From Parcubacteria group bacterium GW2011_GWA2_36_10 (lineage in GTDB: Bacteria; Patescibacteriota; Patescibacteriia; UBA1558; GWA2-36-10), in NCBI GenBank assembly GCA_000991205.1, contig LBRC01000040.1:1-12980 (forward strand): a stretch of 12,980 bases of DNA, written 5' to 3'. The translations under genes were made by a program, and so were the position numbers. The notes beneath the pieces are model-generated. The model was not told the DNA's origin and did no database searches. It saw only the letters and a list, made by a program, of their open reading frames with translations. Shown here piece by piece: positions 12,466-12,980 of the stretch (position 1 is its first letter; each line of letters opens with the position of its first letter).

Positions 12466-12980
12466 TTAGTAAGTAAATTTTGGAAGATTAGTAGAAAAGT
12501 TTTGTAAACCAGCCGGCGGATTTACTTTTAAGCGCCCATCATTGATAAACAATTCCGCTGGCTCACTATTAGTACTATATGTTCTTTCTAAAACAAATTT
12601 TTTGGCGATTACTGTACCATTAATTTTTAACTGACTGCCAGAAGCTCCAGAAATAAAACGGCCACAATTAAATTCAACCCCATCATCACAAGGCGTACCA
12701 TCACCCAAGACAATAAAAGTACCGGAAATTTCCGTGACACTAGGATCGATGTTCAAATCACCCTTGATAACCCAAACTAAAGAGCTAATATTTTTTAACT
12801 TACTCACATCAATGTCATTGCCTAAATATTTTATATTGTGATTAATACCGACCGGTCCATCACCAAAAACAAAAACACCAGAACCATTTTGATCATTTTT
12901 GCCATTTTTAATCTCTAGATCTAAACCACCATTAATCATCCTAGCACCAGCACTATAATAGCCTTTCTTATTTAATAACA
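12466..12980 (-). CDS. C-terminal region of a PilX-like surface or pilus-associated protein, 5' end beyond the window
   Basis: About 170 residues are visible; the frame stays open to the right edge, so the start lies outside (an internal ATG at 12939 is not the start, as coding-like YYSAGAR precedes it). The sequence is rich in short beta-strands and Gly turns (GVFVFGDG, LVWVIKGDLNI, GTFIVLGDG) with two Cys (CDDGVEFNC). The end, INGTVIAKKFVLERT...EPAELFINDGR...PPAGL, matches the tail I recall from PilX-like proteins encoded beside pilus operons in Patescibacteria. The strand pattern suggests a beta-helix or stacked-strand fold. It may be a minor pilin, adhesin or surface protein; no N-terminus is visible to decide. 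It is separated from pilM by a terminator and so belongs to a different transcript. Confidence 0.75.
   Translation of the reverse strand, partial: LLNKKGYYSAGARMINGGLDLEIKNGKNDQNGSGVFVFGDGPVGINHNIKYLGNDIDVSKLKNISSLVWVIKGDLNIDPSVTEISGTFIVLGDGTPCDDGVEFNCGRFISGASGSQLKINGTVIAKKFVLERTYSTNSEPAELFINDGRLKVNPPAGLQNFSTNLPKFTY

Noticed and set aside
1..12980. CRISPR array, tRNA, rRNA, integrase or phage genes
   Set aside because: No regularly spaced repeats, no cloverleaf-like sequence and no such protein signature were seen on either strand.

Overview
The window looks like part of an AT-rich genome from the Candidate Phyla Radiation (Patescibacteria, probably Parcubacteria-like). The clues are: a compact type IV pilus operon with no secretin gene in view; the PilX-like protein that often sits beside such operons in this group; pilins with very short leaders and a near-invariant N-terminus; few Shine-Dalgarno sites; TAA as the stop of every intact gene; and GC-rich palindromes scattered through AT-rich DNA, one of them inside a reading frame. 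This placement is an inference from gene content and style, with no marker gene in the window. Every gene lies on the minus strand, so transcription runs from high to low coordinates.

Layout in transcription order. (a) 12980-12466 is the C-terminal part of a surface or pilus-associated protein, closed by an intrinsic terminator at 12441-12464. (b) A promoter near 12404-12409 starts the pilus assembly operon: pilM, pilN, pilO, a small PilP-position membrane protein, pilB (split into two frames), a stand-alone CheY-like receiver, a pilT-like gene and pilC. Spacing inside the operon is 1 to 27 bases. (c) One base after pilC comes a polytopic membrane protein gene. Its frame breaks in a cluster of palindromic elements, and the rest (last membrane helix, extracytoplasmic domain, TPRs) follows as a second ORF. 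(d) A type IV pilin gene (2524-2114) has its own promoter, the only consensus Shine-Dalgarno site in the window, and a strong terminator. (e) A DPM1-like glycosyltransferase and an overlapping SAM methyltransferase form a small unit with a possibly leaderless promoter. (f) A second pilin gene runs off the left edge.

How it fits together. PilM, PilN, PilO and the small protein form the cytoplasmic ring and inner-membrane alignment complex. PilC is the platform protein, PilB the extension ATPase, and the two pilins are the fibre subunits. The glycosyltransferase, the methyltransferase and the membrane/TPR gene may modify the envelope or the pilin, but that link rests on position only.

The most unusual points are these. 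The PilT homologue has lost the Walker A lysine, the Asp-box aspartate, the Walker B glutamate and both His-box histidines while keeping the rest of the fold, so it looks like a pseudo-ATPase. pilB is broken in its N-terminal domain at a point that could be a deletion between short repeats. A 103-bp element with perfect 10-bp terminal inverted repeats and two internal hairpins sits where the membrane/TPR gene changes frame. A related palindrome sits in frame upstream in the same gene.
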